The notes beneath the pieces were generated by a model. It was not told the origin of the DNA and searched no databases. It saw nothing but the letters and a program-made list of their open reading frames with translations. From Funneliformis mosseae (lineage: Eukaryota > Glomeromycota > Glomeromycetes > Glomerales > Glomeraceae), in NCBI GenBank assembly GCA_910592005.1, contig CAJVPP010003660.1:1-11093 (forward strand): a DNA stretch of 11,093 nucleotides, read 5' to 3'. The translations under genes and the position numbers were made by a program. How positions within the stretch are numbered: position 1 is the stretch's first letter; each line of letters starts with the position of its first letter. Below, one piece after another: positions 1 to 8,819 of this stretch.

Positions 1-216
1 ACTGAAAATTCATTTTTTCAATAATACTTTCAGATTCAGATCAGATCAGATTTGGATTTAAACTGATCTGTCAAATCTGAATTTGAGATTTGATCCATTA
101 GATTCAGATCAGATCTGGATTTTAACAGATCTGTCAGATTTAGATCAGATTCAGATCCTGAAAAATGAAAATCAAATCAGATCAGATTTGAATAAAATCT
201 GATCTGATTTGATTTT
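1..216. repeat. CAGATC-rich imperfect tandem repeat, left edge outside the window
   Basis: The segment is built from repeated CAGATC, CAGATT and GATCTG words. A block beginning GATTCAGATCAGAT at 33 recurs at 101, and the shared word GATCTGTCA at 65-73 recurs at 128-136, giving a loose period of about 63-68 bp. It ends in the perfect inverted repeat at 168-216. The same CAGATT/TCAGTTCAG vocabulary fills the ends of the elements at 2772-3974 and 8413-8808, so this may be one end of a related non-autonomous element whose other end lies left of the window. That relation is an inference, because the AGCTTT terminus of those elements is not visible here. Confidence 0.7.
168..216. repeat. Perfect 22-bp inverted repeat with 5-nt loop
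   Basis: The left arm at 168-189 is exactly the reverse complement of the right arm at 195-216, with loop GAATA at 190-194. The core of each arm is AATCAGATCAGATTT or its complement. It would form a long hairpin in RNA or a cruciform in DNA. No coding sequence or promoter is visible beside it, so I read it as part of a repeat end rather than a transcription terminator. Confidence 0.9.
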
Positions 217-2427
217 ACGGAATACTACAAATCAGTAAAGTTATAGCTTTTAAGTAGATTATGTTAGACAAAAATTATGATTAATTTATTATTCAAAAGC
301 TTAATAAAAATCTTTTAAGATATGCAATAGGTCTTATATTATTAAGGTCATATTTCTAAAGTTTAGTTTAGAAATAAGATAAATATCAGCATGTTTTTAA
401 TATATCAGTATTGATGAGAATTGAAGATAATTACAAATAATATATTAAAAGTATTTTTTGCAAAAAGACTAAGGTTTTTGAGCATTTTATTGGAGATTCA
501 GTAACTTTTTATCTAGAAAATAATTAATAATACTAAACTATTTGTTTATAGAAAGAAAAAAGTCAACTTATCATAAATACTGTAATCAATATTATCAATT
601 AGTTAGTATTTATCTATCTATTTGTTAAAGATAGAAAAGATTGTTAGATGAAACTTAAAGGATTTGCAAGTTGTCTAAATGGAAAAAAATAAAAATTAGC
701 GAAATTATATTAAAACCTTATTAAAAAATTTATGAAATACTGAAAAAGGTAAAACTATATCAAAGTTTATAAATATATGAAACTATATCAAAACTTTAGT
801 AAAAATTTAATAAATTATAGTTTAAATGTTTTGCCAAATTTAAAATAAGTTTAGACAAACAATCTTAATGTTAATTTTTCTAATAAAGATATCTGATATT
901 ATTTTAATCTCCTAAATGTCAAATTAAAGAACTCAACATAATTATAATTTATAATTATAAGGCTTTTATTTTTTTAAAATTCTTTTATTTCTTTTTTGTT
1001 ATATAATTTGTGATATTTTAAATATACAATAAAGTTATAGAATTGATCCTTTAATCTAAAAGTATTTCTTATTCAATATAAAGAGTCAGAAAATTCTTTA
1101 AAATTAGAACTACTAATTTCTGTCAATAATAGTTTTATTAATTGAATTAACAATTTAATTGCTATTTTAAAAATATTAAATCTTTTATGAAACTTATTAT
1201 TCATAGTAAAATCCATATAAATTGTAAATTAATGATCATATTAGACTGATTTGATCTTAAAATAACTAATATTTAAGCAAAAAGTAATCCTTAAAAGTTT
1301 CAGTATATTAATTATTATTATTATTATATCATTATAATTAATTTAGCTCTTACTTGATTTTTTATCATTAGTGAATAATTAAAGTGAAACTTTATATTCA
1401 ATGATAGTTGATTGTTAACTTATATATCTTTTTAATTATTATTGATAAAGTAAATTAAATAATAAATTGCCTTTTATTTTTCTCTATTTCTATTCACTAG
1501 ATTACAGTTTTATCATTATCTAAATCTTCATCAAATAATATCAGATTATCTTATTATCTTCTTAAACAACTTATGAATTTTAATTATCTTCTGAATCTTT
1601 ATTAATTTTATAAGTTATTCTTGTATAAATATTTACTAAATTTCTGTAACATTTAAAATAGTTATAAGAAATCATTTTCTGTATGTGAATGTAAATTAAA
1701 GTTAATTCTTCAAATTCTTCTTCTTTAGTATTCTAAAGGTTATTTTACTTTTATGAAAAAAAATAAATTATAATTAATTCTTTATCATTATCAATATTAT
1801 AATTGGATTCATTTCAATTAATGAATTGAAAGATTTCAAATTGAATAATAATTTAATTGAATGTTTATTAGAATTTTACTATGTTTAATTATTTAATTAA
1901 TCTAATTAATGAAAATTAATAAATAAATTTATATTTAGGTCTTTTATAAATTTTTAATATATTATTTTATATATTCTAATTGATTAAAAAAATAGTTAGT
2001 AATTAAATTAAGTCCATTTGTTCAATATTTATTTAAAATATTTGAACTATGTATACTTGTCTAATTATATCTAATTGTTAACACTAATTATCAAAATTAA
2101 ATTTATTTTGATTTAATAAAAAATAAAATTCTGATGCTATATTACAAATAGAATAAATTTAATTTTCAATTAGTCAATTTGATTTTTTAAGAAAAAATAC
2201 AAATATTATATAATTGTATTTTTAAAACATTTATTGTAAAAAAAAGAATTATTTAAGAAGAGTGAAATATATAAAAATTTTTAATCTTTTAAAAATCATC
2301 TAAAAATAAGAGTATATATAATTAAATCAAATATCAAATTAATTTTTAAGGGTTTAAGGAATTGAAGGTTATTTATTTATTAATTAACTTATCTTTTAAG
2401 CATAGATTAAAGTTTATTTATATATTA
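217..2427. other. A+T-rich DNA without a recognisable gene
   Basis: About 2.2 kb of strongly A+T-rich sequence. All six frames are interrupted often, and I recognise no protein motif, RNA gene or transposon end. Small features are an (ATT)n run at about 1311-1327 and short AT palindromes such as the one near 940-960. A stretch from about 237 to 680 on the + strand reads vaguely protein-like in one frame, but stops appear there as often as expected by chance, so no gene is called. It is most likely very old decayed repeat DNA. Confidence 0.6.
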
Positions 2428-2599
2428 CAATTAACTCTTGATATAGTGAACTCTTGATATAATGAATTTTTTAAACAAATATAATAAAAATACTCTTGTT
2501 ATAGCAAATTGGTCAATCAAATTTCTTAAAATCTTCACTATAGTCTTATAGCAAAATTGAGGTTTAAGACATAGAATTCGTTATAATAAGAGTTAATTG
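2428..2599. mobile_element. 172-bp MITE with TA flanks, pogo/Tc1-mariner-like
   Basis: The ends are inverted repeats. The left end begins CAATTAACTCTTGATATAG, and the reverse complement of the right end begins CAATTAACTCTTATTATAA. The first 12 bases are identical, and the next dozen differ at about four positions. Both ends are bordered by TA (2426-2427 and 2600-2601), the target duplication of the Tc1/mariner superfamily. The word AACTCTTGATATARTG occurs twice in tandem at 2433-2448 and 2449-2464, and looser copies occur near 2492 and 2532. Ends with CTC-TATAACGAA words are familiar from pogo-like elements. There is no coding capacity, so it would have needed a transposase from elsewhere. 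The superfamily assignment is inferred from the ends and the TA flanks only. Confidence 0.62.
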
Positions 2600-2771
2600 T
2601 ATAATTAAAATAATTGTTAAAAAATTTAAGAAATTGATTTATATAATATAATTAAATTAATTTTTAAAAAGTTTAAGAAAAAGTTTACAAATTCTGAGTA
2701 TAAAATAAATAAAAGTTTGTTAAATTTGACTTCCTTCTCTTTTCAGTTTGTATATCTTTTAATTATTTTAA

Positions 2772-3974
2772 AGCTTTGAACGGTTTGGATTAATCTGAAA
2801 ATTTTTAACTCAGATCAATTTCAGTTCAGTTTCAGATTGCAAAAATTTCAATCCAAAAATTTTGGATTAATCCAAAATTTCAGATCATTTGGAATGATAA
2901 AATTATCATTCTAAATGAATGATAAAAGAATTGTTCATTTGGAATGATCAAATTATCATTCCAAATGAATGATAAAAAATCATTCGATTAAAATGATTAA
3001 ATTATTGTTCTAAACAAATGATAAAAGAATCGTTCATTTAGAACAATAAAATTATCATTTTAAATGAACAATAAAAGAATTGTTTATTTAGAATAATAAA
3101 ATTATCATTCATTTAGAATGATGAAATTAACGTTCCAAACGAATGATAAAGAATCGTTCAATTAGAATGATCAAATTATCATTTTAAACGAACAATAAAA
3201 AAATCATTCAATTAGAATGATGAAATTATCATTCGTTTGAAATAATAATTTGATCGTTTATTTAGAATGATTAAAGTTATCATTCTAAACAACGATAAGA
3301 AAATTGTTTGATTAGAATGATAAAATTATTGTTCTAAACGAACAATAAAAAATCGTTCATTTGGAACGATTAAAGTTATCATTCTAAATGAACTATAAGA
3401 AAATCATTCATTTGGAACGATTGAAGTTATCATTCCAAACGAATAATAAGAAAATTATTCGATTAGAATGATCAAATTATCATTCCAAATGAACAATAAA
3501 AGAATTGTTCAATTGGAATGATTAAATTATCGTTCAATTAGAACGATTAAATTATCATTCTAAAAGAATAATAAAAGAATTGTTCATTTAGAACGATTGA
3601 AGTTATCGTTCTAAACAAATGATAAAAGAATTATTCAATTGGAATGATTAAATTATCGTTCCAATCGAACAATAAAAAAATTATTCATTTGATTATAATT
3701 GAAGTTATCATTCTAAACGAACAATAAGAAAATTATTTGATTGGAATGATTAAATTATCATTCTAAAAGAACAATAAAAGGATCATTCTAAATGATCTGA
3801 AATTTTGGATTAATCTGAAATTTTCAGTTCAGTTCAAATTTTTACCAGTTTACAATTCAGTTCAATTTCAGATTGGCATTTTTAGAATTTATAATCTGAA
3901 TCGAACTGAACTGAAATTTTCAGTTTAGTTTTAGATTGGCCTATAATCTGAATTGAATTGAACCATTTAGAGCA
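2772..3974. mobile_element. Non-autonomous inverted-repeat element, long copy with satellite core (1,203 bp)
   Basis: The left end reads AGCTTTGAACGGTTTGGATT, and the reverse complement of the right end reads TGCTCTAAATGGTTCAATTC, an imperfect terminal inverted repeat. Both ends abut TTAA (2768-2771 and 3975-3978), which could be a target-site duplication, although TTAA is common in DNA this A+T-rich. The outer 115 bp on the left and 185 bp on the right consist of iterated TTCAG, CTGAA and TCTGAA words in both orientations, like subterminal transposase-binding repeats. Both flanks match the shorter copy at 8413-8808, including the block around ACCAGTTTACAATTCAG at 3844-3860. The middle is the 50-bp tandem array described separately. 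There is no coding capacity. The superfamily is unknown: TTAA suggests piggyBac-type insertion, but the ends lack the usual CCC start. Confidence 0.65.
2891..3790. repeat. 50-bp palindromic minisatellite, about 18 units
   Basis: Units start at about 2892, 2942, 2991, 3041, 3091, 3116, 3165, 3215, 3265, 3315, 3364, 3415, 3466, 3516, 3541, 3591, 3642, 3692 and 3744. Each 50-bp unit consists of two related 25-bp halves. Half A is a near-palindrome, GAAYGATTAAATTATCRTTC. Half B is another, of the form GAAYRATAAAAGAATYRTTC. The array is therefore an alternating series of GAAYGAT and ATCRTTC words about every 12-13 bp and reads almost the same on both strands. Two spacings are only 25 bp (3091 to 3116 and 3516 to 3541), marking loss or gain of a half unit. 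It lies wholly inside the inverted-repeat element and has no coding potential. Confidence 0.92.
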
Positions 3975-3978
3975 TTAA

Positions 3979-4955
3979 ACTATCTTATTGCAAATAATTT
4001 TTTAAAATCAGTTTATCACAATTTTTATTTATTAGCAGTAAGAGTAATTCTTATTTACACTTTTAATACTTGTTTTTTTATGTAAATTAGTTATATATAT
4101 TCTTTTAATATATTATCTCAATAGGATAAAATTACTTCTAAATAATTACAAATTATACAAAATTATAGTAAATATTTAACTATTATATTAGTTACTATTA
4201 GTACTAGTTCTATTACAAAGATTTCTTTTACATCTTCAAGAATTAAAGTAATGAAACAAAAATACAAAAACTTCTATATTTTAAAATTTTATTCAAAAAA
4301 TTAAAAGATCCTATCAAAAACAAATGTTTTGAAGGCTAATAATAGTCTAGATTTATTTTTAATATAATTTCTTATTATTGTTATTGTAATAAAATTCTTA
4401 GACCTATTTTCAAATTAATTAATATTTTATAGAAAATAAAGAATTATATTGTAGTAATAGCTTATTTGTATATTAAAAATGTAATATTTGAAAAAAAAAA
4501 TGTGAAAATTTCTGATGAATTTAAAAAAATAAAAGAAGACTTTTTAATATACTTATGAAAATTAATAACTCATTTATCACAATCTATTGATCTATTGAAT
4601 ATATCTATTTAATTAGATTATGAATTTGTTAAATAGATAAATTTTACTAAATGAATAAATATCCTGTAGATATTCAGTGATTATTGATTATTTTAATAAG
4701 AAATAATTTTCTGATTATTCTAATAATAATTAAAAATAGTATAAATAATATATTTTTTTTATTTTTATAACTTTCTTGTATTTTATACATGATAAAATTT
4801 CTTTAATATAAATTATAGACTATATTTAAATAGATGAAAATAAGTATAAATATTTATCTATAAAATAAAAGTAATAGTGTATCTTTAGAAAAGTTAATTA
4901 AAAAAGTTCAGAAGAATATAATTAGATTTAGAATTATTTTATAAAACTTAACATA
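3979..4955. other. A+T-rich DNA without a recognisable gene
   Basis: About 1 kb between the satellite-bearing element and the first recognisable part of the hAT relic. I see no reading frame, RNA gene or clear transposon end. The 5' end of the hAT element, including any zinc-finger-coding part and left terminal repeat, should lie here if it was full length, but I could not recognise it. Confidence 0.55.
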
Positions 4956-6963
4956 AGCTCAAAAATATATACAGATAGTAAAATATCAGGTTAAAGTTTA
5001 TAATAAAAAGGGTTGCAATTATATGGTAAAATAATAAAATCAAAGGATTATTTAATTAGTAATTATATTAATTATTTAAATATTACATATGACATTATTA
5101 AAGAAATACATAATCAAAAAATGAAAGAATAGCAAGTAACATAATAATCATAAATTGACATTATAATTTATAAGATAATCTTAAATAATCTATAAAGAAA
5201 AATATATCTTGATTAAAATTTGTTAGCATATTAATAAAAGATTAGTAATCATTTAATATTCAAAATAATGAAAAATTTCTGGAATTTATTTATTAAGTTT
5301 AATTCTACTTATCAACTTTCAAATGAAAAAAAAATTTGTAATTATTTATAAATAAATATAATTATACTAAATATATATTAATTAATAATTTTTATTCAGA
5401 TATTATTTCATGTTTTTTAATCACTGATTTATAAATAACATATAGTAAAGAGATTATATAGAAATTATATATATATATATTGATAGGTAATTCAAATCAA
5501 ATAAAATTATTTTTATAATTAAATATATGCTATATTCTCATATCAATAAAGTTATTATTGAAGAAATTTAAAATATTTTAAATAAATGGAATTTAATAGA
5601 TAAAGCATTTATAATTATGATTAATAATAGTAGTAACATGATAAAATCTATACAATTAATTCTTGATTGATAAGAATATCTTATATTATCTATATTCTTT
5701 AACTTATAATTAAAAAGCTTCTATTAGCAGAAGTATTAATTACTAGAGCTAAAAGACTTATATTATTTTTTATATCTTTAAAATAAATGGAAAAACTTAT
5801 GAAGGTTTAAAAAAATATAAATTGAAATGTTAATAATAAGATAAATTTTAATTTTTTATTAAATATTTTAATAATTTATAAATATTTTTAATGATAATAA
5901 ATATTAATAAAATTTATTTTTAATTATATAAATAATTATATTATATTTAAAATCATTAAAAAATGATCACTATTTTCAAATTATTACAGATATCAAAATT
6001 AGGTAAAAATTAGCTTATCTTGCTTAAAAATATCTAATTATATTAAAAGATTTTATTAATAATATAATAATAATACTTTACATTAATTTAGATAGATAAG
6101 CAAAAAAAAATAGAAAATATCTTAAAAATATTAATTTTATCAAAGATGAATAGAGTATAATTGGTAAACTGATCCTAATTCTTAAATCCTTTTGCTAATA
6201 TAAATTATTAGATGGTAGTCAATATACAATAATTAGTTTTATATATCCTACAATTAATGTTATTATAAAAGGTATTAAATCAGATAATACTGATTCTAAT
6301 AAAATAGAAATTGTAGACTTTATTGAATCAAATACAACATTTGATAATGTTAGATATAATAATATAAATAATAATATAATTTTTAATAATCAACTAATAT
6401 AATGTAAAATCAAAATTAATATACTATAGGATGTAAAAATTTAATTTTAAAGTTAAAAATGTATTATATAAATTAATTACTTACTATTGGAATATTTCAG
6501 AGAATTATAAACTTATCATAATATTACTAGACTCTTGTTATAAATTCTTATTTTTTATATCTTTAGAACTTTATAATAGTATTTATTCTAAATTGAAATC
6601 AAATTATAATAAAATAAAATCTAAGTATAGTAGACAAAAAAAAGAATATTGTAAAATATATCTGATAAATTTATTATTGACAAGTATATTTAATAGGAAA
6701 TATAAATATAAAAATAAAGTTAAAGAATTCTTAAGAATTGAAGAAATTGGCTTTTTTAAATGTTTATTTAATTAGTAACTTAAGAATAAAAATCAGTTTC
6801 CAATTTTATCAAAATAGTATATAAATATTTAACAATTCTCGTAATTTTTATATTAAATAAAAAATTATTTAATGATATAAAAAATATTATAATAATTCAG
6901 TATATTAGTTTTTTACCTTTACATTTAAATATCTTCACTTTTTGAAATATAATTACAATTTAA
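4956..6963 (+). pseudogene. Decayed hAT-superfamily transposase
   Basis: This was a cut-and-paste DNA transposase with an RNase H-like DDE core and a C-terminal dimerisation region. Its pieces appear in family order. An N-terminal stretch is near 4956-5350, with NYINYLNITYDIIKEIH at about 5055-5105 and NLFIKFNSTYQLSNEKK at 5283-5333. The first catalytic Asp region, TDL, has its Asp at 5426-5428. KYMLYSH is at 5521-5541. The second Asp motif (TDNGSN in relatives) reads INNSSN at 5620-5637. LLLAEVLITRAKRLILFF follows near 5718-5771. LLDGSQYTIISFIYPTINV lies at about 6202-6258. YYWNISENYKLIIILLDSCYK lies at about 6482-6544. The dimerisation region, VKEFLRIEEIGFFKC, ends at about 6763, followed by FPILSK. 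The frame changes at least six times and stops are frequent. The length of about 2 kb fits a 650-residue transposase. No BED finger or terminal repeats are recognisable. The family call rests on motif order recalled without a search. Confidence 0.72.
5466..5481. repeat. (TA)n microsatellite
   Basis: A run of about eight TA dinucleotides interrupts the hAT relic between the first catalytic Asp region and KYMLYSH. Slippage here is a plausible cause of the local frame change. Confidence 0.8.
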
Positions 6964-8280
6964 TAGGGTCTGTTTTTGCTAAAAAGTAATTTATATATTA
7001 AGTATTTAAATGTAAATTATAAAGTATATATTCATATTCAAATATTAAAAATTTTTTTATTATAAAATAATTAATTATATTTAATAAAATTAATTTATAT
7101 CATTTATATTAAAAAAATAAAAGTGTTTTTATTTCATATTGTAAAATACTTTATTTAATAATTATTTAAAGCAAATAGAAGACATTTATATTTTGTGCAA
7201 AAGATTCAATTACTATATATATTATATATATAATTAGTATAACTAGTAAAATTATATTCAATATAAAGGATTAATTACAATTATTATAAAAAATTTATTT
7301 TATTATTAAATTATATAATTAAATAAAAAATTAAACTTTTGATATTGTTAAATAAATTAAATTTATTATATTATTGAGTTTTGTGTTTAAAACAAAATTT
7401 TATTATATAATAATCAAAAAATCTCACTATTTTCTTTTAATTATTTATTATAAAATTATTAAATATTTTTTAGATTATTTAGTAGATAAATTTATTTGCA
7501 AACTTAAAATATGGGTTATTTTTTTAATAAAATATAAAATTTTAATTTTAATAATATAATAATTATATAAAAAATATAATTTAATATATATTTTACTAAT
7601 TTTACTAGAAAAAATTTTAAGTTTATAAGAAATTTTTTAAATAATTTAATTTTAAATTTAAATTTTAAAAAATTTATTATAATAATTTTTTAAAAAATCC
7701 TTTAAAATTTATATGTTTGTAAACTAATTGAATCACTTTATTCTAATAAAAGTTATAAAATTTTTTAGTAAATTATAAAGTATAATAAAAATTATTCTTC
7801 ATGATAAATTTTATAATATTCTATTATAATTAATATTGCTAAAAATAAATATTAATTAGATTGTTAAAGGTCAATAATAAAATTTTTAATATAAAATTTT
7901 TTTAAAAATTACAAATTTTTAGCTTATAAGTAACTTTAAATTATTTATTATATAATTAAAAAATAAAAATTACTATAATAATATATATTTATTAATTAAT
8001 TTAAAAAAATTTTTTTTAAAAATTTTAATTTTCATAAAAGTAAATCAGAAAGGAATTTATAATAAATAAGCAAGCAAATTTGCTTACAAATTTCTACAAT
8101 TTAAGGGATAATATTACACTAAATTAAATGTAAATATAACACTATATACTAAAATAAAATGTATAATTTAAAAATTAGAATATGATAGCTTAATGCTTAC
8201 TTTAGACATATAACAGTTCTGTTAGTGATACCTGTTTAAATTATTTTTATTATAATTAAATTTTCATCAAATTTTATGTT
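6964..8280. other. Extremely A+T-rich DNA without a recognisable gene
   Basis: About 1.3 kb with very few G or C, especially from about 7190 to 8040. Open stretches such as 7374-7559 translate only to Ile/Lys/Tyr/Leu-rich low-complexity peptide and are best explained by composition. The only structured item I see is the perfect 14-bp palindrome AAGCAAATTTGCTT at 8072-8085. The right terminal repeat of the hAT element should fall near the start of this stretch but is not identifiable. Confidence 0.6.
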
Positions 8281-8372
8281 TTGACTAAACCCTTGACTAA
8301 AGTTTAAACTTATAATTAAAGTTTAAACTTTGATTAAACTTTTAGTAAATGACTAAATGACTAAATTGCTTT
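8281..8372. repeat. TGACTAAA / GTTTAAAC short-repeat cluster
   Basis: TTGACTAAA occurs at 8281 and 8293, and TGACTAAAT twice near 8350-8366. TGATTAAACT at about 8331 is a variant. Between them are two copies of the palindrome AAGTTTAAACTT, at 8300-8311 and 8319-8330; the second extends to AAAGTTTAAACTTT at 8318-8331. The cluster ends about 40 bp left of the element at 8413. Its origin is unknown. Confidence 0.7.
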
Positions 8373-8412
8373 ATAATATATAAATTATAAATTTTTATTT
8401 ATTTATTATTAA

Positions 8413-8808
8413 AGCTCTAATAATTTGGATTAATCTAAAGATTTTTTAGATCAGTTCAGTTCAGATCAATTTTAGATTGCATAAAAATTGATCTAATAAT
8501 TTTAGATTAATCTGAAAATTCAGTTTAATTATATGTAAAATTTTTAAAGAATTGTAAAATTTACGAATACTCTAAAAGGATTATAAAAATTTAGTAAAAT
8601 TTTTAAAGAATCAAATTTTTTTGCAATTTCTTAGAATTTCGCATATAAATTATAAATTTCTTTGAGATTCGTATATAATTGAATCATAATTTAAATTAAT
8701 TTAAAAATTTTAGTTCAGCTCAGATTTTTACCAGTCTGCGATTCAGTTCAGATTCAGATTAATATTTTTAAGATTAATAATCTGAACTGAACTGAATTAT
8801 TCAAAGCT
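8413..8808. mobile_element. Non-autonomous inverted-repeat element, short copy (396 bp)
   Basis: The left end reads AGCTCTAATAATTTGGATTA and the reverse complement of the right end reads AGCTTTGAATAATTCAGTTC. The left border is TTAA (8409-8412). The right border is TTAT (8809-8812), one base off a TTAA duplication. The left 110 bp match the left end of the copy at 2772-3974, sharing TTTGGATTAATCT and the iterated CAGTTCAGATCAATTT words. The right 95 bp match that copy's right arm, sharing TTTTTACCAG and AATCTGAACTGAACTGAA-type words. The middle, about 8535-8700, is unrelated to the 50-bp satellite and has its own short repeats. There is no coding capacity. Confidence 0.65.
8535..8684. repeat. 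Short direct and inverted repeats in the core of the short element
   Basis: GTAAAATTTTTAAAGAAT is present twice without mismatch, at 8535-8552 and 8594-8611. A 30-bp unit of the form AATTTCTTWGARWTTCGYAT recurs in tandem at about 8625-8654 and 8655-8684. The reverse complement of that unit, TACGAATCTCAAAGAAATT, resembles TACGAATACTCTAAAAG at 8562-8578, so the core is also partly palindromic. Confidence 0.75.
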
Positions 8809-8819
8809 TTATTTATCTT

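Noticed and set aside
237..680. Possible decayed protein-coding remnant on the + strand (e.g. RIEDNYK, FEHFIGDSVTFYLENN)
   Set aside because: About 14 stops in some 150 codons is near the chance rate for this composition, and I recognise no family. A profile search with TAA/TAG/TGA masked could change this.
1582..1740. About 50 open codons on the - strand (begins around KEEEFEEL)
   Set aside because: A run of this length is expected by chance somewhere in 11 kb over six frames, and it has no recognisable motif or continuation.
2891..3790. CRISPR array
   Set aside because: The units are contiguous 50-bp near-palindromes with no unique spacers, inside a transposon-like element in a eukaryote-like context.
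6593..6775. Open reading frame of 60 codons read as a separate small gene
   Set aside because: It has no ATG start and continues the hAT frame upstream. Its stop lies where relatives have the first Trp of the Asn-Trp-Trp motif, so it is part of the pseudogene.
6964..7184. TAGGGTCTGTTTTTGC near 6964 paired with AGCAAATAGAAGACA near 7171 as hAT-type ends
   Set aside because: The first word points the wrong way to be the right end of the preceding hAT element, the pairing is imperfect, and no 8-bp target duplication is seen.
7374..7559. Open reading frame of 61 codons on the + strand
   Set aside because: The peptide is almost entirely Ile, Lys, Tyr, Leu and Phe, with no domain or conserved word. 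In DNA this A+T-rich it fits composition alone.
8409..8812. Inverted-repeat element interpreted as inserted inside the LINE
   Set aside because: No reverse-transcriptase coding traces are seen left of 8409. The LINE fragment simply begins just right of the element, as 5' truncation would give.
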